Shown: positions 8,790-17,933 of the stretch, in pieces
Numbering within the stretch: the stretch's first letter is position 1
Layout: the number at the start of each line of letters is the position of its first letter
Assembly: GCA_029960045.1 (NCBI GenBank)
Contig: JASCOV010000014.1
Span: 1 to 64,000, forward strand
Source of the DNA: Flavobacteriaceae bacterium PS02293
GTDB taxonomy: Bacteria; Bacteroidota; Bacteroidia; Flavobacteriales; Weeksellaceae
Reading direction: 5' to 3'
Length of the DNA stretch: 64,000 bases
Notes under the pieces: model-generated
Seen by the model: only the letters and a program-made list of their open reading frames with translations
What the model was told of the DNA's origin: nothing
Databases searched by the model: none
Position numbers and translations under genes: made by a program

Positions 8790-9224
8790 ATGCAGGTTCC
8801 GAAACTTAATTTTGAAAATGACTTTGATTTGCAAATCAAACAAGACAAAGATACATTTTTTATCTATGATTTGGTAAGGAAAAACTGGTTCCTGCTCACG
8901 CCGGAAGAGTGGGTAAGACAGCATTGGCTGCACTATTTCAGGTTTGTAAAAAGGAAGAATCTATCATCATTAATCCTTGAAAAAAAGCTGGAACTGAACG
9001 GAACTACAAAACGAATCGATCTCTTAGTAACGGAAAAAACAAAGCCGAAAATCTTAATTGAATGTAAAGCTCCGAATATTGCTTTGAAGGAAATTCACTT
9101 TGAGCAGATTGCAAGGTATAACAGTCTAATAGGTGCTGAACAAATCATCATCAGTAATGGACTTCATCATATTTTTGCAGATTATAAGGATGGGAAATAC
9201 CATTTTTTGAATGAGAAAGTTTGA
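8790..9224 (+). CDS. Type I restriction enzyme R N-terminal-like nuclease-fold protein
   Basis: This 144-residue protein matches the stand-alone HSDR_N_2 type. A core RIDLLVTEKTKPKILIECKAP (about 76-96) holds the D...ECK pattern of a PD-(D/E)XK nuclease fold. This is followed by an aromatic/acidic segment with HFEQIARYNSLI. Such single-domain proteins are widespread in Bacteroidota next to holA. No helicase or methylase subunit is nearby, so a restriction function is not implied. The role is unknown. Confidence 0.82.
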   Translation: MQVPKLNFENDFDLQIKQDKDTFFIYDLVRKNWFLLTPEEWVRQHWLHYFRFVKRKNLSSLILEKKLELNGTTKRIDLLVTEKTKPKILIECKAPNIALKEIHFEQIARYNSLIGAEQIIISNGLHHIFADYKDGKYHFLNEKV

Positions 9225-9237
9225 ATTATTTCTGGTT

Positions 9238-9258
9238 GATTTGGCAAATTTTGCAGAT
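9238..9258. repeat. Short dispersed repeat next to palindromic copy 2
   Basis: GATTTGGCAAATTTTGCAGAT is nearly identical (19 of 21) to 24438-24458. In both places it lies roughly 75-105 nt before a copy of the palindromic repeat, suggesting a composite repeat unit. Confidence 0.5.
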
Positions 9259-9331
9259 ATAAAAGCTTGTTGAAAAATTAATTATTGACAGTAAGCTAAA
9301 ATAAAAGACAAACCATCAACTTTGCGAAGCT

Positions 9332-9435
9332 GCAGCCCGACCTGAGTGGAGCTCATTTTTTGTGAATGCTAACTGATCTATTAAAATGCAAATCTTCTGA
9401 CAAAAAATAGCGGGAACGGAGGACGGAATAGCTGC
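9332..9435. repeat. Dispersed palindromic intergenic repeat, copy 2
   Basis: The repeat begins GCAGCCCGACCTGAGTGG and ends GGACGGAATAGCTGC. It occupies much of the gap between the convergent genes ending at 9224 and 9488. Its body is like the copies at 4064, 24563 and 39518. It is preceded by TTTGCGAAGCT, also seen before the truncated copy at 44557. Confidence 0.75.
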
Positions 9436-9487
9436 CCAAATAATCCAATAAATTGTTTTTAAGTTGCAAATAGTTACTCAAAATTAT

Positions 9488-10495
9488 CTATAAATTGAAA
9501 TCCCTCTTCGGATTAAAAAGATAAATCAGAAAGAAAAACAAAACTGAAACTGCGAGGAAATATTGATAATAATGAACCGATGACTGGGAACTGATAGTTG
9601 TAGAACTGGATCCTGTATTTTTTTGTAATTCTGTTGCGAGATGATTGATGGCATCTTCCAGATTATTTCCGTTAAAATAACTTCCGCCAGTTGATGAGGC
9701 AATATTTGTAAGCGCTTTTGTCTGCAATTTGGAAACGACAGTTTCTCCGTACATATCAGACTTATAGCCCATCAATTGTCCATAGTAATATTCGGGAATT
9801 GGAGCGCCTTCTTCAGTTCCTACACCAATTGTTGTGACTTTGATGCCTTGTTTTTTTGCAAGATCAATCGCTTCTTCCTCGTGACCTTCATTATCTTCAC
9901 CGTCGCTGATTAATACGACATTCTTAGAACCTTTATTAATATTTTTGAATTTCTGAGAAGCTACTTCCATCGCTTTCAGAAAATCGGTTCCCTGGTTCTG
10001 GACAACGTTGGTTTCGATTCCGGAAAGGTAAGTTTCTGCTGCTGAATAGTCGCTGGACAACGGCATTACAGAATAAGCATCGCCAGCAAAAACAACGATT
10101 CCTACTCTATCATTCGTCATTTTCTGTAATGAATTGATGATGATATTTTTAGCTTCATCCAATCGGCTTGGCTGGATATCCTGCGCATTCATGGAATTTG
10201 AAACATCCAAAACAAAAATTGTATTGCTGACATTCTGAGTTACACTGATTTCTTCTTTTCCGCCGAGAAGATCGATGATTGCAAAGATTAAAAACAAGAA
10301 TCCGAACAGATAAAGAATTGGAAAAATCTTAGCAAACCAAGACGTTTTCTCGAACAAAACAGCCTGAAATCTGTCTTCTGCAAAAACATTCCTTCTTTTA
10401 CCTTTCCATTTGATATAATGAATAATGAAGTAACCGATGACAGGCAGCAACAGCAGTAATAAAAGATACCAGTAATTTCCTAAAGACCAATTCAT
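9488..10495 (-). CDS. batB: BatB-type von Willebrand factor A membrane protein
   Basis: The protein has 335 residues. Two N-terminal membrane helices (about 8-26 and 58-78) are followed by a periplasmic VWA domain with an intact MIDAS start DVSNS in FVLDVSNSMNA. Conserved SDGEDNEGHE follows, then a C-terminal helix near 312-330. BatA and BatB proteins form the Bacteroides aerotolerance cluster. Their exact activity is unclear. The start lies 4 nt from the batA stop, so the two are cotranscribed. Confidence 0.85.
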   Translation of the reverse strand: MNWSLGNYWYLLLLLLLPVIGYFIIHYIKWKGKRRNVFAEDRFQAVLFEKTSWFAKIFPILYLFGFLFLIFAIIDLLGGKEEISVTQNVSNTIFVLDVSNSMNAQDIQPSRLDEAKNIIINSLQKMTNDRVGIVVFAGDAYSVMPLSSDYSAAETYLSGIETNVVQNQGTDFLKAMEVASQKFKNINKGSKNVVLISDGEDNEGHEEEAIDLAKKQGIKVTTIGVGTEEGAPIPEYYYGQLMGYKSDMYGETVVSKLQTKALTNIASSTGGSYFNGNNLEDAINHLATELQKNTGSSSTTISSQSSVHYYQYFLAVSVLFFFLIYLFNPKRDFNL

Positions 10496-10499
10496 CAGC

Positions 10500-11489
10500 T
10501 TAATTCAAAATTTTAAAAAACACCCAACGCAACAGTGCATCCAACAACAAAAGTCCTAAAGCAATCCAAAGAAATATTCTGAAATATTCTTCGTAATTAT
10601 ACAATTTGGAAGTCTTAACATCTGATCTTTCCAATTGATTAATCTCATCATAAACCGTCTGGAGGCTGTTATTATCTGTCGCACGGAAATATTTTCCGCC
10701 TGTCAATTGAGAAATATCCATCAAAGTATTTTCATCAATCTCAGTCTTTTGTTCCGTGAAAACAATATCTCCGAAAATATTAGTTCCAGTAGGGAAAGCC
10801 GCAAATCCATTGCTTCCAATACCAACTGTATAAACCTTGATTCCGTTATTTTTTGCTAATTCTGCAGCAATTTGTGGTGGCATTGCATTGATGATTGTGT
10901 TCACACCATCGGTCATCAGAATGATAATTTTTGTTTTTGCTTTGCTGTTTTTTAAATGATTAACAGCAACCGATAAACCTTCGCCAATCGCAGTTCCTTG
11001 CTGTAATTCGAGCGGATTTAATTGATTAAGTTCATCTACAACCACTTGATGATCTGTTGTCAAAGGAACTTTAGTGTAAGCTTCCCCAGAATAAGCTACC
11101 AATCCTATCCTATCATTTTCTCTTTTATTAACGAAATCTACAGCAATTTTCTTCAAAGCTTCCAATCTGTCCGGATCAAGATCTTTCGCCAACATACTGA
11201 GCGAAACATCCACAGAAAGCATAATATCGATACCTTTGGATTCGTCTCGGTCTTGAGAAACTGTGTAAGTTCTTGGTCTTGCAAGAGCGATGATTAAAGC
11301 CGTGAGAATAAAATATTTTGAGATCTTCAAAAATGTCATCACCAACGAAATATTTCCGCTTGGGCGCATATTCTGAACAGAAGGCACAGCAATTCCACGA
11401 CTCTTTTTTTTGCCTGCATCCAGTATCAATAATGGAATAAACAAGATAAAAAGCAATAAAAACCACGGACTGTAAAATTCGAAATTCAC
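10500..11489 (-). CDS. batA: BatA-type von Willebrand factor A membrane protein
   Basis: The 329-residue protein has N-terminal membrane helices (about 7-24 and 53-70), with ALARPRTY just after the second. A VWA domain follows with MIDAS residues in SVDVSLSM, and TTDH and MTDGVN loops. A C-terminal helix lies near 305-325. The topology matches BatA. It sits between the BatD-like and BatB genes in the order usual for Bacteroidota Bat clusters. It is probably an envelope protein-interaction module needed under oxidative stress, a role known from the family only. Confidence 0.85.
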   Translation of the reverse strand: MNFEFYSPWFLLLFILFIPLLILDAGKKKSRGIAVPSVQNMRPSGNISLVMTFLKISKYFILTALIIALARPRTYTVSQDRDESKGIDIMLSVDVSLSMLAKDLDPDRLEALKKIAVDFVNKRENDRIGLVAYSGEAYTKVPLTTDHQVVVDELNQLNPLELQQGTAIGEGLSVAVNHLKNSKAKTKIIILMTDGVNTIINAMPPQIAAELAKNNGIKVYTVGIGSNGFAAFPTGTNIFGDIVFTEQKTEIDENTLMDISQLTGGKYFRATDNNSLQTVYDEINQLERSDVKTSKLYNYEEYFRIFLWIALGLLLLDALLRWVFFKILN

Positions 11490-11522
11490 GGATTAATTAT
11501 AAATGATGATTGATAAATGATT

Positions 11523-12479
11523 TTATTTAAGCTTTCTAATTTTAGATTTGTCTGCATCTGAGAGTTCTGCAAGAGAAACATTCCGAAGATTTTCAGCTTC
11601 TACATCCTTTGTGGAACGTTTTACAAAATCACGGATTTCAGCAAAATCTTTTGACATAATTTCCTGATTTGGGATTGTTTTTGCAAATTTTACAAGGTCG
11701 CCGCGAAGGAATATATCTTCCACAATTTGTTCGTTTTCCTGAGAAATTGCATTAGTTGATTTCATATACGTAATCAAATCATCTGTCAGCAAAACATCTG
11801 CAGGAATCTGATATTGTTTTGTAATAAAAGCTCTGGAAATTTCAATCAATTCAACATAAAAAGAGCGGAAGTTTTCATCTTCGATATAATTTTTCTTTCT
11901 AAGTTTTTCCAAGTCCTTCAAAGTTTGATTGGTCGTAACCGCTGGACTATCTTTGCGCTTTCTTCCATATTTGACAATTCCGATAATCAGAACAATGATT
12001 GCGATAATCAGTAAAGCCAAAAGAACATAGAATTTGTAAAGTTCCCAATAATCTTTGACATCGAGATTTACTTCCTTGTTCTTCATAATATCATTAATCT
12101 GATCATCTTTTTTGGCAGTATTAATGACTTCAACTTCGTAAGGAATTGTTTTCAGGATTTTGTCTCCAACTTTAATTTCGATTTCCGGAATCGTAAATTT
12201 CCCTTCCTGAAAAACAGCAAACTTCACAGATCTCAAGTATATATCTTTCTGAATTGCAATACTGTCATTGACCATTTCGAAATGAAAAGGAAGCAGTTCA
12301 TTTCTCGCAGCCGCCTGAACATCTTTACCTTGAAGATCCAAAATCTGAATCTTAAAAACGGCCACTTCACCCAACGCCAAAGTCGTCTTATCAAGACTGG
12401 ATGATAAGGTTTGTCCGAAACTTAGTGAAGAAATTAATATAAAAAACGAAAAAAATATTTTGAAAATTCTGTAAGGCAT
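11523..12479 (-). CDS. BatD-like / oxygen-tolerance-associated protein
   Basis: The protein has 318 residues. A signal peptide (MPYRIFKIFFSFFILISSLSFG) precedes a beta-rich extracytoplasmic domain (about 22-125) with SLDKTTLALGEVAVFKI, resembling BatD N-terminal Ig-like repeats. A membrane helix lies at about 150-170, followed by a charged cytosolic tail of 140 residues. It is shorter than canonical BatD, and the name reflects position and the N-terminal fold. It lies between the DUF58 and batA genes. Confidence 0.65.
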   Translation of the reverse strand: MPYRIFKIFFSFFILISSLSFGQTLSSSLDKTTLALGEVAVFKIQILDLQGKDVQAAARNELLPFHFEMVNDSIAIQKDIYLRSVKFAVFQEGKFTIPEIEIKVGDKILKTIPYEVEVINTAKKDDQINDIMKNKEVNLDVKDYWELYKFYVLLALLIIAIIVLIIGIVKYGRKRKDSPAVTTNQTLKDLEKLRKKNYIEDENFRSFYVELIEISRAFITKQYQIPADVLLTDDLITYMKSTNAISQENEQIVEDIFLRGDLVKFAKTIPNQEIMSKDFAEIRDFVKRSTKDVEAENLRNVSLAELSDADKSKIRKLK

Positions 12480-12523
12480 TATCTGATTGTCTTTAATCTT
12501 GACTCTTTGTTCTTGATTCTTTT

Positions 12524-13384
12524 TTATTTCTTAAAATATTGATACAAAAACTTACTGTAATCATCCGAGGTTTTAATATCTAAAAAATGCGCCGATGAAT
12601 TCTCGAATTCTTCCTTCGTTTGCCGCATTTTGCGCTTCTGTTGTTCAGCAAAATCATAGCGCCATCTTGCGCTGGAAGTGTTTGCCCAAACTTGTTGGCC
12701 AGTTTCTGCATCCCGAAAAAGTGCATAGCCAATATCCGGAATCTCCATATCTTTTTCATCAAAAACCCGAAGTCCTAAAACCTGATGTTTTCTTGCGGTT
12801 ACATTCAAGATTTTCTGGTCAAATTCATCTTCAAAATCTGAAAACAGAAAAACCAAAGATTTTCTTTTGAAAACACTCATCATATAATTGAAAGCCACAT
12901 CCAGATTGGATTTTGCAGGAACATAATCCGCCGACAAGATATTGCTGATAATTGACAAAACGTGTTTTCTTCCTTTCTGAGGTGGAACTACTTTTAAGAC
13001 TTTGTCTGCGTAAAGAATCAATCCGATTTTGTCATTGTTTCCAGCGGCAGAAAACCCGAGAGATGCGCAAATTTCTGCAACATACTCTCTTTTTAATTGA
13101 GTTCTCGTTCCATAATCCATTGAGGCGGAAACATCTACAATAAGCATCATGGTCAACTCTCGTTCTTCTTCCATCACTTTTACAAATGGCTCACGAAAAC
13201 GTGCTGTCTTATTCCAGTCTATTCTTCGGGTATCATCACCAAATTGATATTGTCGAACTTCAGAAAAAGTCATTCCCTGACCTTTGAATGCGCTGTGATA
13301 TTGTCCCATAAGCGATGATTCCGTCTTCTTACGAGTTCGGATTTCTATCTGCTTTACTTTTTTGACAATATCTTTTATCTGCAC
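12524..13384 (-). CDS. DUF58 domain-containing protein
   Basis: The 286-residue soluble protein contains the DUF58 signature FSEVRQYQFGDDTRRIDWNKTAR (about 40-62), followed by a VWA-like fold with IVDVSASMDYG and SDFEDEFD. In Bacteroidota it is always found with MoxR ATPase and Bat VWA proteins. The MoxR AAA+ ATPase is thought to remodel or activate VWA partners. The gene lies downstream of the GNAT and MoxR genes on the same strand, although 139 nt separate it from the GNAT gene. Confidence 0.88.
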   Translation of the reverse strand: MQIKDIVKKVKQIEIRTRKKTESSLMGQYHSAFKGQGMTFSEVRQYQFGDDTRRIDWNKTARFREPFVKVMEEERELTMMLIVDVSASMDYGTRTQLKREYVAEICASLGFSAAGNNDKIGLILYADKVLKVVPPQKGRKHVLSIISNILSADYVPAKSNLDVAFNYMMSVFKRKSLVFLFSDFEDEFDQKILNVTARKHQVLGLRVFDEKDMEIPDIGYALFRDAETGQQVWANTSSARWRYDFAEQQKRKMRQTKEEFENSSAHFLDIKTSDDYSKFLYQYFKK

Positions 13385-13411
13385 TTTGACTTTATAGTAT
13401 TTTTGGCGGTC

Positions 13412-13481
13412 ATCGGTTGATAGTTTTCAGACATCTTAGTTTTTTCAAAAACAATAGGACGACTGACCACTATCAACTGAT
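13412..13481. repeat. Imperfect inverted repeat in the GNAT-DUF58 gap
   Basis: ATCGGTTGATAGT (13412-13424) and ACTATCAACTGAT (13469-13481) are complementary at 12 of 13 positions, with 44 nt between. It fills the spacer inside the Bat cluster. It has no T-run and could be an operator, a processing site or a repeat remnant. Confidence 0.4.
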
Positions 13482-13523
13482 TAACCAAATTTTGAGGTAC
13501 TTTAAAAACCTCTTTTTATATAT

Positions 13524-13979
13524 TTAATTTAATTCGATGGAAACATTGATCCATTCATCATCAAACTTAGTCTGATATTTTTTATAAAAATTAATGGCTG
13601 GCTCATTCCAGTTCAAAACCTGAAAAACCATTCCAGAATAGTTTTTCGATTTCCCATAATCCAAGGTTTTATCGAAGAGCAATTTTCCAATATTATTTCC
13701 TCTTAATTTTTCTGTAACAATGAGGTCTTCAAGATATAATCTTTGTCCTTTCCAAGTAGAATATCTTACATAATACAAAGAAAGACCTACAATATCACCA
13801 TCAACTTCTGCTACAAAAGCACCCCAAACCGGATTGTTCCCAAAACCTGAATTTTCGAATTCCTGTAATGTAACTGTAACTTCATCAGGCGCATTTTCAT
13901 ATTCTGCCAATTCTTTTATAAGATCCAGCATTGCAGGACAATCTTCAAGAATTGCTTCTCTGATAATTAAATTGTTCAT
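13524..13979 (-). CDS. GNAT-family N-acetyltransferase
   Basis: The 151-residue protein has the GNAT fold. The N-terminal strand IREAILEDCPAMLDLIKELAEYE is followed by VGLSLYYVRYSTWKGQRLYLEDLIV. The acetyl-CoA pyrophosphate loop lies in EKLRGNNIGKLLFD (consensus R/QxxGxG/A, here RGNNIG). The C-terminal motif is LNWNEPAINFYKKY. This pattern is close to diamine/thialysine acetyltransferases (SAT-like), but the substrate cannot be fixed. It sits 7 nt after the MoxR gene and interrupts the usual MoxR-DUF58 adjacency. Confidence 0.88.
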   Translation of the reverse strand: MNNLIIREAILEDCPAMLDLIKELAEYENAPDEVTVTLQEFENSGFGNNPVWGAFVAEVDGDIVGLSLYYVRYSTWKGQRLYLEDLIVTEKLRGNNIGKLLFDKTLDYGKSKNYSGMVFQVLNWNEPAINFYKKYQTKFDDEWINVSIELN

Positions 13980-13986
13980 ATCAATA

Positions 13987-14991
13987 TTATGGCGCTTGTA
14001 TTTTTGCCAGAATTTTATTCACAATATCATCTTGGGAAACTTCTTCGGCTTCAGCTTCGAAACTTAAACCAATTCTGTGTCTCAAAACATCTTTAGCAAT
14101 TTCTTTTACATCTTCCGGAATGACAAATGCTCTTCCTTTTATGAAAGCATAGGCTCTGGAAGCAATTGCCAGATTGATACTCGCTCTTGGCGAAGCACCA
14201 AAACTGATATAATTTTTGATTTCGGACAAGCCGTATTTTTCAGGATAACGGGTTGCAAAAACCATATCCAAAATATATTTTTCAATCTTCTCGTCAAGAT
14301 AAATTTGATTGATGAGTTTCTTCGCTTCAACAATTTGATTTAGATCCACCACTTTTCTGATTTGCGGAATATCTTGCGTTGAGATCATTCTCATTACTTT
14401 TCTTTCATCTTCGAATTCCGGATAATCGATTTTGCATTTCAGCATAAAACGGTCAGTTTGCGCTTCCGGCAAGAGGTAAGTTCCTTCCTGATCGATTGGG
14501 TTTTGGGTTGCTAATACAAGGAAAGGTTTTGGCAAAGGCATTGTTTCGTCACCAATTGTCACTTGTTTTTCCTGCATTACTTCGAGAAGTGCAGACTGAA
14601 CTTTCGCAGGCGCACGATTGATCTCATCTGCCAAAACGAAATTGGCGAAAACAGGTCCTTTTTTTATCGAGAAATCATTGTCTTTTACATTATAAATCAT
14701 TGTTCCCACAACATCAGCAGGTAGCAAATCCGGCGTAAACTGAATTCTGGAAAACTTTCCATCCACAGCTTCTGATAAAGTTTTGATTGCTAAAGTTTTA
14801 GCCAATCCTGGAACACCTTCCAAAAGAACGTGTCCGTTTCCTAAAAGTCCTATCAAAAGACGGTCGATCATATATTCCTGACCGATAATGGCGCGGTTGA
14901 TCTCTTGTTTTAAAATCGAAAAAAAATAGTTTTGTTCTTTTACTTTTTCGGTAAGTTGTCTGATATCTTCTGCTTGATTCAATTCTGACAT
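13987..14991 (-). CDS. MoxR-family AAA+ ATPase
   Basis: The protein has 334 residues if translation starts at MSELNQAEDI. An in-frame ATG at 15048 adds 19 hydrophobic residues without family support. Features are Walker A GVPGLAKT, Walker B LADEINRAP, the sensor segment LATQNPIDQEGTYLLPEAQTDRF and the C-terminal lid ASPRASINLAIASRAYAF. MoxR ATPases are chaperone-like and act on VWA and DUF58 proteins. Here they are encoded just downstream, which supports a MoxR-Bat envelope stress system. Confidence 0.92.
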   Translation of the reverse strand: MSELNQAEDIRQLTEKVKEQNYFFSILKQEINRAIIGQEYMIDRLLIGLLGNGHVLLEGVPGLAKTLAIKTLSEAVDGKFSRIQFTPDLLPADVVGTMIYNVKDNDFSIKKGPVFANFVLADEINRAPAKVQSALLEVMQEKQVTIGDETMPLPKPFLVLATQNPIDQEGTYLLPEAQTDRFMLKCKIDYPEFEDERKVMRMISTQDIPQIRKVVDLNQIVEAKKLINQIYLDEKIEKYILDMVFATRYPEKYGLSEIKNYISFGASPRASINLAIASRAYAFIKGRAFVIPEDVKEIAKDVLRHRIGLSFEAEAEEVSQDDIVNKILAKIQAP

Positions 14992-15213
14992 AGTAAATCT
15001 TAAAATATAATTGGTAAATTTCATATAAAAACCCACAACAGCAAACACAACAACTGCTAATCTTGCGTTAAATATTTGTTAAAAGGTCGAAGGTTGGAGG
15101 TTAGAAGTCGGAAGTTATCTGCTTATGGTTTTATTTTTTCCCAATAAATCTGGATAATTTGTCGTTTATTTATAATTAATATAACTTTGAACTAAATAAA
15201 TTTCTCTTCGAAA

Positions 15214-15690
15214 ATGAATTATCATTTTGCCAATCATAGACAGGTTAGAAAAAACCTTTTAAATATTTTACAAACGACTTCGGAAAAAGATCTTCTAGCA
15301 ATTCCAGACGGATTCAACAATAATATCTACTGGAATATTGCGCATTGCGTTGCTCAACAACAATTATTGTGTTATTATCTCAGTGGAAATCAGTTTCGGA
15401 TTGATAAATATTGGGTCGAAACTTATAAAAAAGGAACATTCGCCAATGTGGATGTAAAACAATCTGAAATGGAGGATTTGGCTTACCTTCTCATAGAAAC
15501 TTCAAAGATTTTGATGAAAGATTATGATGGCGACTTTTTCCCTGATTACACGCCTTATTCCACAAGTTTTGGAATTGATTTGAAGAATATTCAGGATGCG
15601 ATTATTTTCAATAATATGCACGAAAGTATTCATTACGGATATATCCTGGCTCAGAAAAGAGCTCTGATTGGAGAAGGTTTAAGTTTATAA
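15214..15690 (+). CDS. DinB-family putative metal-dependent protein
   Basis: The 158-residue protein looks like a four-helix DinB/YfiT-type bundle. Putative metal ligands are His in NIAHCV (about residue 49) and two His residues in NNMHESIHYGYI near the C-terminus, in the typical HxxxH arrangement. Members are thiol-dependent transferases or stress proteins of uncertain activity. The gene starts a rightward run of three small genes. Confidence 0.8.
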   Translation: MNYHFANHRQVRKNLLNILQTTSEKDLLAIPDGFNNNIYWNIAHCVAQQQLLCYYLSGNQFRIDKYWVETYKKGTFANVDVKQSEMEDLAYLLIETSKILMKDYDGDFFPDYTPYSTSFGIDLKNIQDAIIFNNMHESIHYGYILAQKRALIGEGLSL

Positions 15691-15693
15691 AAA

Positions 15694-16128
15694 ATGAATT
15701 TCAGATTTCTCTTTCCAGTTTTCCTATTAGGAATTTTATCATTTTCTAAAACTGAGAATGAAAGATTCAAATATTATAAATCCATCAGCAAAACTCAGGA
15801 AATTGAAGTGCTTTACTTGACTTGGGACGATATAAATCTCCCGAATTTCGTAAAAGTTTCTGATTATGATAAATATGTTGACAAAGCTGATCTTTTTGAG
15901 CATTGTTTCTACGTTGATTCCAAAGATCCGGAGAGAAGGAAATTCAAAATTCCGGTAACTACGGATAAACTTATTAAGAAAATTCCGCTGAAAATCAAAG
16001 GAAAATTCTTTAAGACGAAACAATTTGATGATACATTTCCTACGCCTCTTTTTGAAGATTACAGAAAAACCGGCGATTTGAAATTTAAAACTGAAAATGA
16101 TGAGTTTTTGGTTTTTGTGTTGGATTAA
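15694..16128 (+). CDS. Hypothetical exported protein
   Basis: The product has 144 residues. The N-terminus MNFRFLFPVFLLGILSFSKT looks like a short signal sequence. The rest is charged and rich in Lys/Asp/Phe with no recognised family. It starts 3 nt after the DinB gene. Its last codons precede the next start by 10 nt, so the three genes likely share a transcript. No function is assigned. Confidence 0.65.
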   Translation: MNFRFLFPVFLLGILSFSKTENERFKYYKSISKTQEIEVLYLTWDDINLPNFVKVSDYDKYVDKADLFEHCFYVDSKDPERRKFKIPVTTDKLIKKIPLKIKGKFFKTKQFDDTFPTPLFEDYRKTGDLKFKTENDEFLVFVLD

Positions 16129-16138
16129 AAGATCAAAA

Positions 16139-17005
16139 ATGAAAAAAATATTTATTCTTTCCCTTGTCATAATAAGCGTTTACCATTTGAATGCCCAAAG
16201 ACTACTGACGTCTTGGAGCCAAAATAATATTGAGAATTATACGAAAGAAATGTATGATGATGCTCAAAAACTCAACGCCAATAATCTATTAGAAAAAAAT
16301 CTAAACGTAGAATATTGGAGTGAAACTTTTTTAGTATTAAATGCATCAATCAACAATTATTCAAAAGATAACAATTATCTGATTGGGCTGGCAAACCAAA
16401 TCACAAATAAAAAAGAAACAAAATTAAAAGGTACTTCCAGACTAATTATCTGGGACAGAATTTCTAATGGGGACGTTATATTTGAAGGAAAAGGATTGGT
16501 ATTTGAAAACGATTTATATACAGTTTCAGGCAGAGCAAATCAAATTTTACAAAGCTTAACTAATAAAAATTTTGGTTTTGTCACAATTAATTCAACAGAA
16601 AGAGAACTTGAAACAATTAAAAGCAACTGGCTAAATTATTTACAGAACAAACCTGTAGAAGAAGCCAAAATTACAGAAAATAAAAATGCAAAAATTCCTG
16701 AAATAAGTAATTTCTCAGCTGTTCAGGCATTAATTTTATCTCTCCAAGAAAATCCAGCAAAAACTCAAATCACAAAAAAGTGTCTGAAAAACCTTTATAA
16801 TCTTGAAGATTTACCAAAAGAAAAAGGTTCTCCTGCAACCTATTGTAATCCTGACACATACACAAATTCATATTTAGGTTTGTTATTTGGAGATAAAAAT
16901 TATGATGAAACCAAAGATTCAAAATGGTGGAGTGATTTTTGGATTAAAAATAAGAATCAATTATTTTGGAATTCCGAAAAAGGAATTTTTGAAGTTAAAA
17001 AATAA
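16139..17005 (+). CDS. Hypothetical exported protein
   Basis: The protein has 288 residues from the ATG at 16139. An upstream in-frame start at 16097 would overlap the previous gene and disrupt the signal peptide. MKKIFILSLVIISVYHLNAQ is a signal peptide with a likely cleavage after NAQ. The mature part is rich in Asn, Lys and Trp (WWSDFWIKNKNQLFW near the C-terminus) with no recognised domain. Its function is unknown. Confidence 0.65.
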   Translation: MKKIFILSLVIISVYHLNAQRLLTSWSQNNIENYTKEMYDDAQKLNANNLLEKNLNVEYWSETFLVLNASINNYSKDNNYLIGLANQITNKKETKLKGTSRLIIWDRISNGDVIFEGKGLVFENDLYTVSGRANQILQSLTNKNFGFVTINSTERELETIKSNWLNYLQNKPVEEAKITENKNAKIPEISNFSAVQALILSLQENPAKTQITKKCLKNLYNLEDLPKEKGSPATYCNPDTYTNSYLGLLFGDKNYDETKDSKWWSDFWIKNKNQLFWNSEKGIFEVKK

Positions 17006-17105
17006 TTTTCGGATTGTTAAACATTCATAAAATAAAACGCTTGGATTCTAATTTCGACTTTCATTAATTGCAAAAAGACTACTTTTGCAAAACAAAATCT
17101 CATTA

Positions 17106-17861
17106 ATGAATCCAGAGAAAAAAGACGATTTCATATTCGGTTTAAGACCAGTGATGGAAGCCCTAGAAGCAGGAAAAACCGTAGATAAAATATTTTTACA
17201 GAATGCTTTGACCGGCGAAATTTACTTCGAACTGAAGCAACTTTTGGCGAAGCATAATCTCCGTCCGAACTATGTTCCCGTAGAAAAACTCAACCGTTTT
17301 ACCAGAAAAAACCATCAAGGTGTGGTTGCCTTTATTTCTGATGTTCCTTTCCACAAAATTGAGGATGTTTTGCCACAGCTTTTCGAAGAAGGAAAAACAC
17401 CATTCATTCTAATTTTAGATAGATTGACAGACGTTAGAAACTTCGGCGCGATTTGTAGAACTGCTGAATGTGTGGGTGTTGACGCGATTTTGATTCCAGA
17501 AAAAGGAGGTGCACCAATTAATTCTGACGCCATCAAAACTTCTGCTGGAGCGATATATAATATTAAAATCTGTAAAGAGAAAAACCTTGCCCATTCTGTA
17601 GATTTCCTTCAGCAAAGTGGAATCAAAGTTTTTGCGGCGACGGAAAAGGCGCAGAAATTGATATACGAAGCTGACTTCACAGAACCGTGTGCAATCGTGA
17701 TGGGAAATGAGGAAACGGGAATCTCCAAAGAAGTGCTTCATCACTCGGATGAAAAAATAAAACTTCCAATCGAAGGTAAAACCCAATCCCTAAACGTCTC
17801 TGTAGCCTGTGGTGCGATTCTTTATGAAGCCGTGAGGCAAAAAATAGTTGTTGCTGGCTAA
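17106..17861 (+). CDS. rlmB: 23S rRNA (guanosine(2251)-2'-O)-methyltransferase RlmB
   Basis: The 251-residue protein starts MNPEKKDDFIFGLRPV at 17106; a TTG seven codons earlier is less likely. The N-terminal substrate-binding domain holds FGLRPVMEAL. The SPOUT catalytic domain has the three knot motifs: LILDRLTDVRNFGAICRTAE, VMGNEETGIS and LPIEGKTQSLNVSVACGAILYE. RlmB methylates G2251 of 23S rRNA. Other TrmH-family rRNA methylases are possible, but the domain set fits RlmB best. Confidence 0.9.
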   Translation: MNPEKKDDFIFGLRPVMEALEAGKTVDKIFLQNALTGEIYFELKQLLAKHNLRPNYVPVEKLNRFTRKNHQGVVAFISDVPFHKIEDVLPQLFEEGKTPFILILDRLTDVRNFGAICRTAECVGVDAILIPEKGGAPINSDAIKTSAGAIYNIKICKEKNLAHSVDFLQQSGIKVFAATEKAQKLIYEADFTEPCAIVMGNEETGISKEVLHHSDEKIKLPIEGKTQSLNVSVACGAILYEAVRQKIVVAG

Positions 17862-17933
17862 TAGTTTTTAGTTGATAGAAATTGACTTATCAATTATTAT
17901 TCATCCAACATCTTTTATTATTAAACATTATTT

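Noticed and set aside
8790..9224. Restriction-modification system
   Set aside because: Only a single HsdR N-terminal-like domain is present, with no methylase, specificity or helicase genes nearby.
15084..15116. Purine-rich AGGTCGAAGGTTGGAGG stretch as a regulatory element
   Set aside because: It is a low-complexity repeat of a kind common between genes in this group, with no dyad or clear partner.
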